Shown here: positions 45,083 through 53,350 of the stretch, piece after piece | Layout of the letters: each line of letters opens with the position of its first letter | Position numbering within the stretch: the stretch's first letter is position 1 | DNA from: Pseudomonas sp. MYb60 | Lineage (GTDB): Bacteria > Pseudomonadota > Gammaproteobacteria > Pseudomonadales > Pseudomonadaceae | Assembly (NCBI RefSeq): GCF_002979555.1 | Contig: NZ_PCOZ01000001.1 | Span: 527,982 to 591,981, forward strand | Direction: 5' to 3' | DNA: 64,000 nt | Made by a program: the position numbers and the translations under genes | The notes under the pieces: generated by a model | Seen by the model: only the letters and a program-made list of their open reading frames with translations | Database searches by the model: none | What the model was told of the DNA's origin: nothing

Positions 45083-46264
45083 TCAGCCCCGCAGTTCGCG
45101 CAGGGCCGCGAGCAATCGCTCGATATCCTGATCATTGTTCAACGGGCTGACGGAAATCCGCGCAACACTCGCCAGGCCTCGGGCCTGCATATCCAGCGGG
45201 GTGTAGGCCACGCCATTGGCGCCGATGTTGATGCGCTGCGCCGCCAGGTGTCGCTTGAGCTCGAAGGCGTCCCAGCCGTCGAGGTTGAAAGCGATCAGGC
45301 CTGAATGTTCAGCACCCAGGTCATGCAGTGAAATGCCCGGGATATGACGCAGCGCTTCACGCATTTTCCTTCTGGTCTGCACGATGCGTTCCCACACCTG
45401 TTCGATGCCGAGCCGGTTCATCTCCTGCAAGGCATTGCCCAATCCCGCCAGTAAGGCGTAGGACGTTTCGCTGGTTTCGAAGCGTCGGGCGTCGTTGCGC
45501 AGGTCATAGCCCTCGGCGGTCCAGGGCGCCGAAAACACATCACGCTGGGCCGGGTTCAGGTGTTCGAGGAAATCTTCGCGCACGTACAGCAGCGCTGTTC
45601 CCCGTGGCCCGCGCAGGTGCTTGCGGCCAGCCGACTTGAGCACGTCGCATTGCAACGCCTGCACATCCACCGGCAGTTGGCCCACGGCCTGGCCTGCATC
45701 GATGAAGTAGGGGACGCCATGGCGCTTGGCAACGTCGCCGATGGCTTGGGCGGGGTTGATCAAACCGCCGTTGGCCGGCAGCCAGGTGAGGTCGATCAAC
45801 TTCACGCTGGCATCGATCATGGACTCCAGCGCCACAGGGCACACGGCGCCGGTTTCATCGCACGGGATCACTTCCACACGAGCGCCGGCGCGCACGGCGA
45901 CCTGCATGCTCGCCAGGTTGCCGCCCCATTCGTGGCGTCCCACCAGGATCCGGTCACCGGGCTGCCAGGGCGCGAGTGCCTGGAACGCCATGTTCCAGGC
46001 CGCCGAGCCGCTGCTGGCGAAGGCAATCGACGAGGCGGGTGCGTTGAGCAATTGCCCGGCGGCGCGACGGGCGTTCTCGGCCAGAACGGCGCCATGCTCG
46101 CCGGCCTCCATCGGGCCGTCGCGGGCTTCGCGCTGCAGGTGGTCGATGATGGCGTCAAGGGTGGCCTGGCTGGGCAGGGACGCACCGGCGTGGTTGAAGT
46201 GCACGACGCCGGATTGGCAGCCAGGGGTGACGTCGCGCAATCGCTGGACGGTGAGCGGGCTCAT
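45083..46264 (-). CDS. Class V aminotransferase family (cysteine desulfurase-like)
   Basis: A 393-residue PLP enzyme. HFNHAGASLPSQATLDAI is the N-terminal anchor, IAFASSGSAAWNMAFQAL the phosphate region, and LKSAGRKHLRGPRGTALLYVRED contains the likely PLP Lys. GNALQEMNRLGIEQVWERI and the C-terminal SVARISVSPLNNDQDIERLLAAL fit the isopenicillin-N-epimerase/kynureninase-like class V group. The substrate is unknown. Its start overlaps the RidA-family gene by four bases, so RidA probably clears reactive imines or enamines formed by this enzyme. Confidence 0.86.
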   Translation of the reverse strand: MSPLTVQRLRDVTPGCQSGVVHFNHAGASLPSQATLDAIIDHLQREARDGPMEAGEHGAVLAENARRAAGQLLNAPASSIAFASSGSAAWNMAFQALAPWQPGDRILVGRHEWGGNLASMQVAVRAGARVEVIPCDETGAVCPVALESMIDASVKLIDLTWLPANGGLINPAQAIGDVAKRHGVPYFIDAGQAVGQLPVDVQALQCDVLKSAGRKHLRGPRGTALLYVREDFLEHLNPAQRDVFSAPWTAEGYDLRNDARRFETSETSYALLAGLGNALQEMNRLGIEQVWERIVQTRRKMREALRHIPGISLHDLGAEHSGLIAFNLDGWDAFELKRHLAAQRINIGANGVAYTPLDMQARGLASVARISVSPLNNDQDIERLLAALRELRG

Positions 46265-46731
46265 GGCCGCAGCTCGAAAATGGCGTCAACTTCGACAGCC
46301 ACGCCAGCGGGCAGGCTGGACACGCCCACCGCGGTGCGCACATGCCGGCCCCTTTCGCCGAGCGCGTTCACCAACAGGTTCGACGCGCCGTTGGCGACCA
46401 GGCTCTGCTGTTTGAAATCGCCGCTGCTGGCGATAAACACACCCAGGCGCAGCGTGCGCACCAAACGGGTCAGGTCGCCCCCGAGTGCAGCATTCAATTG
46501 TCCCAGCAGGCCCAGCGCTGCCAATTGCGCGGCCTGGGCACCTTCTTCAATGCTGAGGGTTTCGCCTACCCGGCCCAGAAAGGCCGGCCTGCCGTCCTCC
46601 ACGGGAATCTGCCCGGAAATGAACAGCTGGTTCTGGCTGATGACATGGTTGATGTAGTTGGCCGCCGGTTGGCTGGGGGTGGGCAGTGTGAGGCCGAGGG
46701 CCTGGACGCGCGGGTGCAATGAGTCGCTCAT
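46261..46731 (-). CDS. RidA-family protein (longer YoaB/ PP_4921-like type)
   Basis: A 156-residue RidA superfamily member, longer than canonical RidA (about 128). YINHVISQNQLFISGQIPVEDGRPAFLGRVGETLSIEEGAQAAQLAALGLL is the family core, ending with GRHVRTAVGVSSLPAGVAVEVDAIFEL. The catalytic Arg of the true RidA clade is not at its usual place: RHVRTAVGVSSL keeps Arg-x-x-V followed by PAGVAVEVDA, so imine deaminase activity is plausible. It is coupled to the class V aminotransferase and follows the LysR gene on the same strand. Confidence 0.88.
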   Translation of the reverse strand: MSDSLHPRVQALGLTLPTPSQPAANYINHVISQNQLFISGQIPVEDGRPAFLGRVGETLSIEEGAQAAQLAALGLLGQLNAALGGDLTRLVRTLRLGVFIASSGDFKQQSLVANGASNLLVNALGERGRHVRTAVGVSSLPAGVAVEVDAIFELRP

Positions 46732-46819
46732 GGTGGAACCTCCGGTTGGGAGGTTTGAGCATGTTAGCCGCGTCGACGGGCGACAAACGGATAGATCTCA
46801 CGGGACGTATCGAAATATC

Positions 46820-47686
46820 TCACGCGTCGCTGCACGCTGCCTGCAACCATTGGCTGAAACACTGGGCGGCTTCGCTCATGGCGCCATTCGGCGCGATCAG
46901 CCAGTAGCCGATGTCACTGTGGTAGGGCGGCCAGTCAAACGCTTCCACCAGGCTGCCGTCTTGCAGCCGACGCTCGATCAGGCGGTGGCGCCCCATGGCG
47001 ATGCCCTGACCGGCCACGGCGGCTTCGACCACGATGTTGTAGTCGTGCAGCATCACGCGGGGATGAGGGGTGAGGTCAACGCGATAGTGTTCGGACCAAT
47101 CGGTCCATTCGAACGGACGGTGTGACGTGGCCATCAGCAACGGGCTGTCAGGGCGGGCCTTGAGCGCCGGGCTGCACACCGGGGAAATCACTTCTGCCAT
47201 CAGGCGTGTGGCTTGCACATCAGGCCAGTCACCCTTGCCGTAGCGAATCGCCAGATCAACCTCGGCACCGGCAACGTTTGCCAGCTGTATCGCCGGCACC
47301 AACTCCACCTGAATAGTCGGGTAACGGTTGAGAAATCCCGCCAGGCGCGGCGCCAGCCATAACGTGGCAAAGGACGCGAGCAAACCGATGCGCAGCACCG
47401 TGGCACCGGGGGCGACGCGCTGGGCGCGGGTGGCGGCGGCGATGGCGTCGAGGGCAGGGCGGATGTCGTCGTAGTAACGTTGGCCGTCGGCGGTCAGGTC
47501 GATCGCTCGGGTGCGGCGGATAAACAGCGGCTTGCCGAGGTGCAGCTCCAGTTTTTGCACCTGATGGCTGAGGGCGCTCTGGGTCACCGACAACTCGTTC
47601 GCGGCCTTGATGAAACTCAAGTGCCGCGCCACGGCTTCGAAGGCGCGCAGGGCCAGCAAGGGCGGTAGGTCCTTGTGCAGTGCCAC
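46820..47686 (-). CDS. GcvA-type LysR transcriptional regulator
   Basis: A 288-residue LysR regulator of the GcvA subgroup. The HTH is in LRAFEAVARHLSFIKAANELSVTQSALSHQVQKLE, followed by RAIDLTADGQRYYDDIRPALDAI and the effector domain LRIGLLASFATLWLAPRLAGFL. The GTG at 47686 is chosen because GGAGAGG lies upstream and the HTH then starts at the usual distance; longer frames start in low-complexity sequence. It lies just upstream of and on the same strand as the RidA/aminotransferase pair, which it may control. Confidence 0.85.
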   Translation of the reverse strand: MALHKDLPPLLALRAFEAVARHLSFIKAANELSVTQSALSHQVQKLELHLGKPLFIRRTRAIDLTADGQRYYDDIRPALDAIAAATRAQRVAPGATVLRIGLLASFATLWLAPRLAGFLNRYPTIQVELVPAIQLANVAGAEVDLAIRYGKGDWPDVQATRLMAEVISPVCSPALKARPDSPLLMATSHRPFEWTDWSEHYRVDLTPHPRVMLHDYNIVVEAAVAGQGIAMGRHRLIERRLQDGSLVEAFDWPPYHSDIGYWLIAPNGAMSEAAQCFSQWLQAACSDA

Positions 47687-47817
47687 GGGTGGGCCTCTCC
47701 GGGCTCGTGGAAAGTGTGGATTTTGGCGGATGCCCTGCCTTTTGTCGCTCGCTGATTTGCCGTCTGGCGGGGGAGGCCGCATTATTGAGGCATCCCCGCC
47801 ACGACGTAAGCCAAGCC

Positions 47818-47979
47818 ATGAGTGATGACGACAAGCTGATCGACCTGAACGCCGAACGCGCCAAGCGCGTGCATGACCTCAATGACAAGCGCCTGAACGA
47901 AGTGCGCCAGGCGTTCGAGCAGGCGATGCCACTGGGCAAGGCCAAGAAGAAATCCAAGAACAAACCGAAAAAACGTTGA
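47818..47979 (+). CDS. Small basic hypothetical protein
   Basis: A 53-residue protein starting MSDDDKLIDLNAERAKRVHDL, with an amphipathic helix (NDKRLNEVRQAFEQAMPL) and a very basic C-terminus (GKAKKKSKNKPKKR). The ATG at 47818 sits 131 bases from the start of the LysR gene, divergent. The basic tail suggests nucleic-acid or ribosome contact; nothing more can be said. I recognise it as a conserved small Pseudomonas protein without a function. Confidence 0.65.
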   Translation: MSDDDKLIDLNAERAKRVHDLNDKRLNEVRQAFEQAMPLGKAKKKSKNKPKKR

Positions 47980-48043
47980 AACCCCCTGCGTCTGTTGATG
48001 CAGGTCAGTTATTGCCCTTCTTTACGTCACGTCGCCGCCGATA

Positions 48044-48057
48044 TTGATCTTCGTCAA
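48044..48057 (+). promoter_or_regulatory. Candidate ANR/FNR box
   Basis: TTGATCTTCGTCAA matches TTGAT-N4-ATCAA at 9 of 10 fixed positions. A -10-like TTAACT (48079-48084) lies where a class II FNR promoter needs it, about 40 bases from the box centre to a start near 48092. It precedes the 38-residue membrane protein gene. Confidence 0.65.
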
Positions 48058-48122
48058 TATTCCCCTGCGCCTTCTCGATTAACTTAGCCCTATCGCAACA
48101 GGGCAAGTGCAGGAGGCCGGTC

Positions 48123-48239
48123 ATGTTTATCGATAATGTGGTATTTGCCGGAGTGCTGACCGTCAGCCTCATGGTGATGTTTTTTGTAGGGTTTGGATTT
48201 TTTATCTGGAAAGACGCCAATAAGCGAAAAAAACCTTAG
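48123..48239 (+). CDS. 38-residue single-span membrane protein, possible cbb3 oxidase subunit CcoM
   Basis: The frame reads MFIDNVVFAGVLTVSLMVMF then FVGFGFFIWKDANKRKKP and stops; it is too short for most gene callers. It has one membrane segment (residues 6-28) and a positive C-terminal tail, so the tail probably faces the cytoplasm. The AGGAGG site is ideal, six bases upstream. An ANR box lies before it and a strong terminator after it, so it is expressed alone, most likely under low oxygen. I recall a similar orphan peptide, CcoM, as a subunit of cbb3 oxidase in P. stutzeri; identity is an inference. Confidence 0.75.
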   Translation: MFIDNVVFAGVLTVSLMVMFFVGFGFFIWKDANKRKKP

Positions 48240-48273
48240 GTCTTTCCGGTTACATGAGCACGCAAGGCATTTT

Positions 48274-48299
48274 GGGCGACTTCGGTCGCCCTTTTTTTT
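48274..48299 (+). terminator. Intrinsic terminator after the 38-residue gene
   Basis: GGGCGAC-TTCG-GTCGCCC forms a 7-base-pair stem with a stable UUCG-type tetraloop, followed by eight T. It lies 35 bases beyond the stop codon of the small membrane-protein gene. Confidence 0.93.
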
Positions 48300-48329
48300 G
48301 CCCGCGATTCAATAACCATCCGAATACAA

Positions 48330-48420
48330 ATGTGGGAGGGGGCTTGACCCCGAGAGCGGTGTATCAGCCAACTTATCGCAAGCTGACCCACCACAATCGG
48401 GGGCAAGCCCCCTCCCACAT
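48330..48420. repeat. REP doublet, GGGGGCTTGCCCCC type
   Basis: TGTGGGAGGGGGCTTGACCC on the left and CGGGGGCAAGCCCCCTCCCA on the right, inverted, with a spacer holding TCAGCCAACTTATCGCAAGC. It lies between convergent transcription units, next to the phosphate transporter gene. Confidence 0.87.
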
Positions 48421-48440
48421 TTTTTAGCGCAGTCTGACTA

Positions 48441-49916
48441 TCAGCTGCCCAGCGCTTTCGACGCCAGCCAAAACAACCCGGCGGACAGGCCCACCGTGGC
48501 GGGCAGGGTCAGCACCCAGGCCATCAGGATGGTCTTCACGGTACCGCCTTGCAGGCCGCTCTTGTTGGCGACCATGGTGCCGGCAACACCCGACGACAGC
48601 ACGTGAGTGGTCGAAACCGGCAGCGCGAAGATGTTGGCAAAACCAATCATGGTCGCGGTGGTGATCTGTGCCGACATGCCTTGGGCATAGGTCATGCCCT
48701 GCTTGCCGATCTTCTCGCCGATGGTCAGTACCACCCGCTTCCAACCCACCATGGTGCCCAGGCCCAGGGCCAGTGCAACGGCGAGGATCACCCAGAACGG
48801 CGCGTACTCGGTGGTGGCGGTGAGGTCTTTGCGCAGCTTGTCGAGGTCGGACTTCTCACGCGCATCCAGGCCCGGCAGTTTGCCGACTTTCTTCGCGGTG
48901 TCATCCAGGCAGAGCAAATAGCGACGCACTTCAATTCGCTGGTCAGACGTCAGCGAATGGTAGTCGGACACGCCTTTCAAGGTGTCGACCAGCGCGTTGA
49001 TGGTGGGCTCGGTCTGTTGCGGGTTGCACTGGAACTTGCCCGGCAGATCGTTCTTCACGCTTTTGCCCAAGGCCAGGAACTCGCCGAGGGTGGCGTTGTT
49101 ACGCTGGTAGAACTGGCTCAGGTGCACGGTCGCGTCGCGGGTACGCTCGATCTGGTAGGTGGTGCTGCCCAGGTCCAGCACGAACTGCGCCGGTACGATG
49201 CCGATCAGTACCAGCATGATCAGGCCGATGCCTTTCTGGCCATCGTTGGAACCGTGCACGAAGCTCACGGCCATGGCGGAAATCACCAGCACCAGGCGGT
49301 TCCAGAACGGCGGGTGCTTCTTGTCGTCGAGCTTGCGGCGCTGGTCTGGCGTCTTGTGCATCTTCGACAGCGGGCGCCACCATTTCAGGCCGATCAGCAC
49401 CAGGGCTGCGACCAGGAAGCCGGCCATCGGCGAGAACACCAGGGAAGCACCGATATCGATCGCTTTCTGCCAGTTCACACCGTCAGCCAGGGGAATATCG
49501 TTGATCAAGGCATTGGCCAGGCCGACACCGAGGATCGAGCCGATCAGGGTGTGGGAGCTGGAAGCCGGGATACCGAAGTACCAGGTGCCCAGGTTCCAGG
49601 TGATCGCCGCTGCCAATAGAGAGAAGACCATGGCCAGGCCGTGGCCGGTGTTCACATTGATCAGCAACTCCACCGGCAGCAAATGCACGATGGCATAGGC
49701 GACACCCACACCCCCGAGCAATACGCCGAGGAAGTTGAACACCCCGGAGAAGAACACGGCCAGGTGCGGCGGCATGGCTTTGGTGTAGATGACTGTGGCC
49801 ACCGCGTTAGCGGTGTCATGAAAGCCATTGATGAACTCGAAGGCGAGGACAAAGGCCAGGGCGAGCAATAGGCTCACTAGAACCCAAGCATCCAGTCCGC
49901 TGAATAAATCGATCAT
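48441..49916 (-). CDS. PiT-family inorganic phosphate transporter
   Basis: Low-affinity phosphate (metal-phosphate/H+) symporter of the inner membrane, 491 aa. The duplicated PiT signatures are both present: FINGFHDTANAVATVIYTKAMPP near residue 28 and SFVHGSNDGQKGIGLIML in the second half, with GxxHDTAN/GxNDGQ as expected. IPASSSHTLIGSILGVGLANAL and ALPVSTTHVLSSGVAGTM are the paired C-terminal blocks. A hydrophilic insert of about 150 residues separates the halves. It is monocistronic; no PhoU-like DUF47 gene is adjacent, although many species have one. Confidence 0.93.
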   Translation of the reverse strand: MIDLFSGLDAWVLVSLLLALAFVLAFEFINGFHDTANAVATVIYTKAMPPHLAVFFSGVFNFLGVLLGGVGVAYAIVHLLPVELLINVNTGHGLAMVFSLLAAAITWNLGTWYFGIPASSSHTLIGSILGVGLANALINDIPLADGVNWQKAIDIGASLVFSPMAGFLVAALVLIGLKWWRPLSKMHKTPDQRRKLDDKKHPPFWNRLVLVISAMAVSFVHGSNDGQKGIGLIMLVLIGIVPAQFVLDLGSTTYQIERTRDATVHLSQFYQRNNATLGEFLALGKSVKNDLPGKFQCNPQQTEPTINALVDTLKGVSDYHSLTSDQRIEVRRYLLCLDDTAKKVGKLPGLDAREKSDLDKLRKDLTATTEYAPFWVILAVALALGLGTMVGWKRVVLTIGEKIGKQGMTYAQGMSAQITTATMIGFANIFALPVSTTHVLSSGVAGTMVANKSGLQGGTVKTILMAWVLTLPATVGLSAGLFWLASKALGS

Positions 49917-50224
49917 GAAGGTTTTCTGACCCGGTCGTAAGGGGGCGCGATTATGCCAGAAAACCTCGGTAATCGATGCACTAGCTGCTCATCGGTCACA
50001 TTCTTAATTGAAAAAGTCGCGGCGAAACCGGCGCATCCCAGGGTTTTCGGGGGTTTGGCAAGTCTTTGATTTATAAAGTGAGGGGGGCTTTTACAGGGGG
50101 TTTTTCATCAAATTGTCACAGCTGAAACATTTGTATGAAATTTTACTGCCGAATGTAGGGTGCAAAATTTACCGCTGCTAGCAATGTGCTAGCAGGTGGG
50201 CATGCTGCGCTCGAACCGAAGGGC
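49917..50224. other. Gap upstream of the phosphate transporter
   Basis: This 308-base gap holds the promoter of the phosphate transporter and, near its right end, a hairpin CTGCTAGCA-ATG-TGCTAGCAG (9-base-pair stem at 50175-50195). On the minus strand the hairpin is followed by an A/T-rich run and probably terminates the 66-residue gene. No gene is visible. Confidence 0.5.
50175..50195 (-). terminator. Hairpin after the 66-residue gene
   Basis: CTGCTAGCA and TGCTAGCAG form a perfect nine-base-pair stem with a three-base loop. On the minus strand it is followed by CGGTAAATTTTGC, moderately T-rich. It lies 30 bases beyond the stop of the 66-residue gene. Confidence 0.45.
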
Positions 50225-50425
50225 TTATGGCTCTTCTGGCTTGAGTTCCTGTTCAATCTTTTGGATTTCCTGGGCAAAGGCCTGGTCGAGCAGACTGGCG
50301 CGTTTGCGCCATGGCTTGCGTTCAGGTTCAGGCTGGGCGGCGTAGGTGGTGACTTCCCCGCCGTAAACGTCCTTGTAACGTTGTTCCTGGCGCTCAAGTT
50401 CCGCGCGCAGTTCATCTTTCGTCAC
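50225..50425 (-). CDS. Small hypothetical helical protein
   Basis: A 66-residue protein: [21 protein letters not shown] at the N-terminus is a charged amphipathic helix, then [20 protein letters not shown], and the C-terminal part is again helical ([20 protein letters not shown]). No recognised domain. Conserved small proteins of this kind occur near pit and pca genes in Pseudomonas, but I cannot name a family. It reads toward the hairpin at 50175. Confidence 0.6.
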   Translation of the reverse strand: MTKDELRAELERQEQRYKDVYGGEVTTYAAQPEPERKPWRKRASLLDQAFAQEIQKIEQELKPEEP

Positions 50426-50961
50426 ATCGTTACCTAATTGAGTTAAGTGTGAATACCGTGCAGCGTTTTGCCCGAATGCCGCCCTCCGGCAGTCCCACGT
50501 TGAACCGTTGACGGGTTCAAGTTTGAACTAGTGCAAGAAGCTATTTGCAGTTGCCGGCATTCAAGGCAGGTCGTTGCGACCTTGGCGAGCTCCCATCCCG
50601 ATGATCAAACCGGGCCGACCTCGGCACAAGCTGCATTATAGCGGCGCATTCGAATAACACTATCGCTGTAAAGTTAAAAAGCATCGACAGTCTGTGTGCG
50701 TTTCGTGACATGGATATGTCGTTACTTGTTGAAATCCTGGCGTCATAAAAGCTGCACCGTGTTTTTCTAACTTAAGACGGTGCCTGGCTGAGCAGCAAAT
50801 CGTCAGTCACTCGAGCGAACAGCGCTGGCGAATTGCGATAATCGACTATTCGTCCGATAATCGCACAATGTTCTCGGCCCTGCCTTGTGCGACGCGGCCC
50901 ACGCGGCTTGTAATAGTCGCCAAACCGCCCTTGTGGCAGACAATAAGAGAAAGGACCCAAG
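50426..50961. other. Long regulatory gap upstream of pcaR
   Basis: This 536-base region contains no credible gene. It holds an inverted repeat GTTCAAGTTTGAAC (50516-50529), a stem GCACCGT / ACGGTGC (50753-50783) around an AT-rich loop, and two PcaR-like sites (see the site entries). AT-rich stretches near 50640-50720 look like promoter sequence. A small RNA cannot be excluded. Confidence 0.5.
50833..50866. promoter_or_regulatory. Two PcaR-like sites before pcaR
   Basis: TTGCGATAATCGACT (50833-50847) matches the PcaR consensus GTTCGATAATCGCAC at 10 of 15 positions, including the CGATAATCG core; GTCCGATAATCGCAC (50852-50866) matches 14 of 15. They lie about 100-130 bases before the pcaR start, which suggests autoregulation. 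Confidence 0.7.
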
Positions 50962-51804
50962 ATGAACGATCAATTGCGCAACTCCTTCGCATCGGTGGCG
51001 CCCCCGATCGTTGCCTCGCCGGCCAAGCGTATCCAGGCCTTGACCGGTGATCCGGACTTCATGACCTCACTGGCTCGCGGCCTGGCGGTGGTGCAGGCGT
51101 TCCAGGAGCGCAAGCGCCATCTGACCATCGCCCAGATCAGCCACCGCACCGAAATTCCTCGCGCCGCCGTGCGTCGATGCCTGCACACCCTGATCAAACT
51201 CGGCTATGCCACCACCGATGGTCGCACCTACTCGCTGCTGCCCAAGGTGCTGACCCTTGGCCATGCGTACCTGTCGTCCACGCCGCTGGCCGTGTCGGCC
51301 CAGCCCTATCTGGACCGCATGAGCGAGCAACTGCACGAAGCCTGCAACATGGCCACCCTGGAGGGTGACGACATCCTCTACATCGCCCGTTCCGCCACCA
51401 CCCAGCGCCTGATTTCCGTGGACCTGTCGGTGGGCGGGCGGCTGCCGGCGTACTGCACGTCCATGGGCCGTATCCTGCTGGCCGCCCTGGACGACGCGTC
51501 GCTGCAGGACTACCTCGACCATGCCGACCTGCAAACCAAGACCAGCCGCACCCTCACCACTCCCGCCGCCTTGTTCGAGTGCCTGCAACAAGTGCGTCAG
51601 CAGGGCTGGTGCATCGTCGATCAGGAACTGGAGCAGGGCCTGCGTTCCATCGCCGTGCCGGTGTATGACGCTTCCGGCCAGGTGCTGGCGGCGATCAATG
51701 TCAGCACGCACGCCGGGCGGGTCAGCCGCAGCGAGCTGGAGCAACGCTTTTTGCCAAGCATGCTCAGCGCCAGTCGCGAGTTGAGTACGCAACTGTTTGC
51801 CTGA
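50962..51804 (+). CDS. pcaR: IclR-family regulator PcaR of the beta-ketoadipate pathway
   Basis: A 280-residue IclR regulator that activates pca genes in response to beta-ketoadipate. The N-terminal winged helix is FQERKRHLTIAQISHRTEIPRAAVRRCLHTLIKLGYATTDGRTYSLLP, and the effector domain contains LHEACNMATLEGDDILYIARSATTQRLISVDLSVGGRLPAYCTSMGRILLA and RQQGWCIVDQELEQGLRSIAVPVYD. It starts a plus-strand block of pca genes and has two operator-like sites upstream of its own start. The AAGGACC ribosome site is six bases before the ATG. Confidence 0.94.
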   Translation: MNDQLRNSFASVAPPIVASPAKRIQALTGDPDFMTSLARGLAVVQAFQERKRHLTIAQISHRTEIPRAAVRRCLHTLIKLGYATTDGRTYSLLPKVLTLGHAYLSSTPLAVSAQPYLDRMSEQLHEACNMATLEGDDILYIARSATTQRLISVDLSVGGRLPAYCTSMGRILLAALDDASLQDYLDHADLQTKTSRTLTTPAALFECLQQVRQQGWCIVDQELEQGLRSIAVPVYDASGQVLAAINVSTHAGRVSRSELEQRFLPSMLSASRELSTQLFA

Positions 51805-51806
51805 GT

Positions 51807-51821
51807 GTGCGGTGATCGCAC
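51807..51821. promoter_or_regulatory. PcaR-like site before pcaK
   Basis: GTGCGGTGATCGCAC matches the PcaR consensus at 12 of 15 positions and lies three bases after the pcaR stop and about 130 bases before pcaK. It is part of an inverted repeat GTGTGCG / CGCACAC, so it could also act as a weak terminator of pcaR. Confidence 0.5.
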
Positions 51822-51949
51822 ACATCCCGGCCTGATCAATTGACGCTGTTTCCCCTGGCTTATTAATGTGCGGCAGCGCTGCAAGGCGCGCTCCAATAAT
51901 AATGACGACCCCAAGTCGTTGGCCCGCCATCGGTGTGGAAATAAGAATA

Positions 51950-53287
51950 ATGAATCAGCCTGTCGGTACCCCCCTGGACGTCCAGTCCTTCATCAACGCC
52001 CAGCCACTGTCCCGTTACCAATGGCGGGTGGTGATCCTGTGTTTTCTCATCGTGTTCCTCGACGGCCTCGACACCGCTGCCATGGGCTTTATCGCGCCCG
52101 CGCTGTCCCAGGACTGGGGCATCGACCGCGCCAGCCTCGGCCCGGTGATGAGCGCCGCATTGATCGGCATGGTCTTCGGCGCACTCGGCTCCGGCCCGCT
52201 GGCGGACCGCTTCGGCCGCAAAGTGGTGCTGGTGGGCGCGGTGCTGGTGTTTGGCGCCTTCAGCCTGGCGTCGGCCTACAGCACCAACGTCGATCAGCTA
52301 CTGGTGCTGCGCTTCCTCACCGGGCTTGGCCTGGGTGCGGGGATGCCGAATGCCACCACGCTGCTGTCCGAATACACCCCCGAACGTCACAAGTCGTTGC
52401 TGGTGACCAGCATGTTCTGCGGCTTCAACCTGGGCATGGCGGGTGGCGGTTTCATCTCCGCCAAACTGATCCCGGCCTTCGGCTGGCACGCGCTGCTGAT
52501 GATCGGCGGGATCCTGCCGTTGATCCTGGTGGTGGTGCTGATGCTGTGGCTGCCGGAGTCGGCGCGGTTCCTGGTGGTGCGCAACCGCGGCACCGACAAG
52601 GTGCGCAAGACGCTGGCGCCCATCGAGCCGAACATCGTCGCCCAAGCCACCGCGTTCAGCGTGCCCGAGCAGAAAACCGTCAAGGCCCGCAATGTGTTCG
52701 CGGTGATCTTCTCCGGCACCTACAGCGCCGGCACCTTGCTGTTGTGGCTCACCTATTTCATGGGGCTGGTGATCGTGTACCTGCTCACCAGCTGGCTGCC
52801 CACCCTGATGCGTGACAGCGGCGCCAGCATGGAGCAAGCCGCGTTTATCGGCGCGTTGTTCCAGTTCGGCGGCGTGCTCAGTGCGGTCGGCGTGGGCTGG
52901 GCAATGGACCGGTTCAACCCCCACAAGGTCATCGGCACGTTTTACCTGCTGGCCGGGGTGTTTGCCTACGCAGTGGGGCAGAGCCTGGGCGACATCACCC
53001 TGCTGGCGACCCTGGTGCTGATCGCCGGGATGTGCGTGAACGGCGCGCAATCGGCCATGCCTTCATTGGCGGCACGGTTCTACCCGACCCAGGGCCGTGC
53101 CACCGGCGTGTCGTGGATGCTCGGCATCGGCCGGTTCGGCGCGATCCTCGGCGCGTGGATGGGCGCCACGTTGCTGGGGCTGGGCTGGAATTTCGAGCAG
53201 GTGCTCACGGCGCTGGTGATACCGGCTGCCTTGGCCACGGCTGCCGTGATCATCAAGGGCCTGGTCAGCCACGCTGACGCCACCTGA
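51950..53287 (+). CDS. pcaK: 4-Hydroxybenzoate/protocatechuate transporter PcaK
   Basis: A 445-residue AAHS-family MFS symporter that imports 4-hydroxybenzoate and protocatechuate. The start MNQPVGTPLDVQSFINAQPLSRYQWRVVILCFLIVFLDGLDTAAMGFIAPAL has the DGxD motif in the first segment required by PcaK; LADRFGRKVVLVGAVLVFG is the MFS loop, and FLTGLGLGAGMPNATTLLSEYTPERHKSLLV follows. The ATG at 51950 is the PcaK-like start; the longer frame from 51866 lacks a ribosome site. Confidence 0.94.
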   Translation: MNQPVGTPLDVQSFINAQPLSRYQWRVVILCFLIVFLDGLDTAAMGFIAPALSQDWGIDRASLGPVMSAALIGMVFGALGSGPLADRFGRKVVLVGAVLVFGAFSLASAYSTNVDQLLVLRFLTGLGLGAGMPNATTLLSEYTPERHKSLLVTSMFCGFNLGMAGGGFISAKLIPAFGWHALLMIGGILPLILVVVLMLWLPESARFLVVRNRGTDKVRKTLAPIEPNIVAQATAFSVPEQKTVKARNVFAVIFSGTYSAGTLLLWLTYFMGLVIVYLLTSWLPTLMRDSGASMEQAAFIGALFQFGGVLSAVGVGWAMDRFNPHKVIGTFYLLAGVFAYAVGQSLGDITLLATLVLIAGMCVNGAQSAMPSLAARFYPTQGRATGVSWMLGIGRFGAILGAWMGATLLGLGWNFEQVLTALVIPAALATAAVIIKGLVSHADAT

Positions 53288-53350
53288 CGATTGCGCCTCG
53301 CCTGTGGCAGCTGGCGAGGTTCCGCCAGATGATTAGCCAGGTAACAATCC

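Noticed and set aside
50102..50145. PHO-box-like TTGTCACAG...GAAACATTTG near the phosphate transporter
   Set aside because: The two halves do not align to the CTGTCAT direct repeat, and PiT-type transporters are usually not PhoB-controlled; the match is no better than chance.
50772..50960. A 62-codon minus-strand frame before pcaR
   Set aside because: It covers two PcaR sites and the pcaR ribosome site, starts without a good ribosome site and has no known similarity that I recognise.
51805..51823. The GTGTGCG/CGCACAC repeat as an intrinsic terminator of pcaR
   Set aside because: No T-run follows and it matches the PcaR site better; listed as an operator with a note.
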